NCBI GenBank assembly: GCA_024230315.1
Contig: JAAERO010000003.1
Span: 1-42,983, forward strand
Length of the DNA: 42,983 nucleotides
Direction: 5' to 3'
Source: Hyphomicrobium sp.
GTDB lineage: Bacteria; Pseudomonadota; Alphaproteobacteria; Rhizobiales; Hyphomicrobiaceae
The notes under the pieces are model-generated. The model saw nothing but the letters and a program-made list of their open reading frames with translations, was not told the origin of the DNA and did no database searches. Numbering within the stretch: position 1 is the first letter of the stretch; each line of letters opens with the position of its first letter. This document shows positions 42,831-42,983 of the stretch, piece after piece. The translations under genes and the position numbers were made by a program.

Positions 42831-42845
42831 GTTATACGTAATAAC
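42831..42845. promoter_or_regulatory. GTTAT-ACGTA-ATAAC dyad before the small membrane gene
   Basis: Perfect 5-base arms around ACGTA. On the minus strand it contains TATAAC, a possible -10 element, only 13 bases before the ATG, so a leader would be very short. Confidence 0.35.
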
Positions 42846-42983
42846 CCGCATTGCCCAGATAAGTCGGTTAGAGAGAGGCCCAACTTACCGATTCAGATAT
42901 TATCATCAGCATCTTAGGCGAATAGATGCGGGGTCATAATGGTGCACCCAACGGGTGAAGCAAAATCCGATGCGTCCCGGCTC

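Overview
The window looks like chromosomal DNA of an alphaproteobacterium of the order Hyphomicrobiales, possibly near Hyphomicrobiaceae. The family assignment is inference. Pointers are the DUF721/DsbA/smc neighbourhood beside mutY, the split ATP synthase F0 operon with both b' and b subunits, the coxB-coxA-ctaB-coxF-ctaG-coxC order, and IalB, BcsS and DUF2147 family proteins. Coding is dense and GC-rich, with short AT-rich islands only in a few intergenic gaps. I saw no tRNA, rRNA, CRISPR array, insertion sequence, phage gene or replication origin.

Layout. (1) 1-300: a breakpoint where the 3' end of a LysR regulator gene meets the 5' end of mutY; both genes are broken. (2) 371-6223: a DciA-like DUF721 protein, two different DsbA-type thiol oxidoreductases and SMC, all on the plus strand. 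(3) 6268-8910: a well-formed promoter followed by atpI, atpB, atpE, atpF' and atpF. (4) 8938-14477: a lipoprotein of unknown function, ispH, thrB overlapping rnhA, a one-Cys-type peroxiredoxin, an orphan DsbD alpha-like protein, and YqgE. (5) 28925 down to 14531, all minus strand: coxB, coxA, ctaB, a 50-residue coxF-like gene, ctaG, coxC, a frameshifted DUF983 gene and a SURF1 gene (aa3 oxidase structure and assembly). This runs on into thrC, an M16 peptidase, a GNAT acetyltransferase and a large membrane GGDEF/EAL protein with a 328-residue proline-rich tail; the last four are packed or overlapping. (6) 29392-31552: IalB-like, phasin-like and orphan BcsS genes around an AT-rich gap full of inverted repeats. 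(7) 31831-39996: a TetR-MFP-RND efflux operon with a clear operator candidate. It is convergent with a DevC-DevA-DevB type ABC export operon, and a strong hairpin lies between them. (8) 40377-42983: a DUF2147 protein with a repeat-rich leader, an alpha/beta hydrolase, about 700 bases without a convincing gene, and a 44-residue membrane protein.

How the parts work together. The two large blocks build the respiratory energy machinery: ATP synthase F0, and cytochrome aa3 oxidase with its heme A and copper assembly factors. Envelope disulfide chemistry (two DsbA proteins, one DsbD alpha-like protein), threonine synthesis (thrB, thrC) and isoprenoid synthesis (ispH) lie between them, and two exporters close the window. 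Most of this is conserved core genome. I did not find a convincing new multi-gene system. The items most worth a second look are the lysR/mutY breakpoint, the DUF983 frameshift, the two small genes at 24965-25117 and 42684-42818, the degenerate GGDEF protein with its proline-rich tail, and the regulatory repeats near 30500-30700 and 40280-40350.
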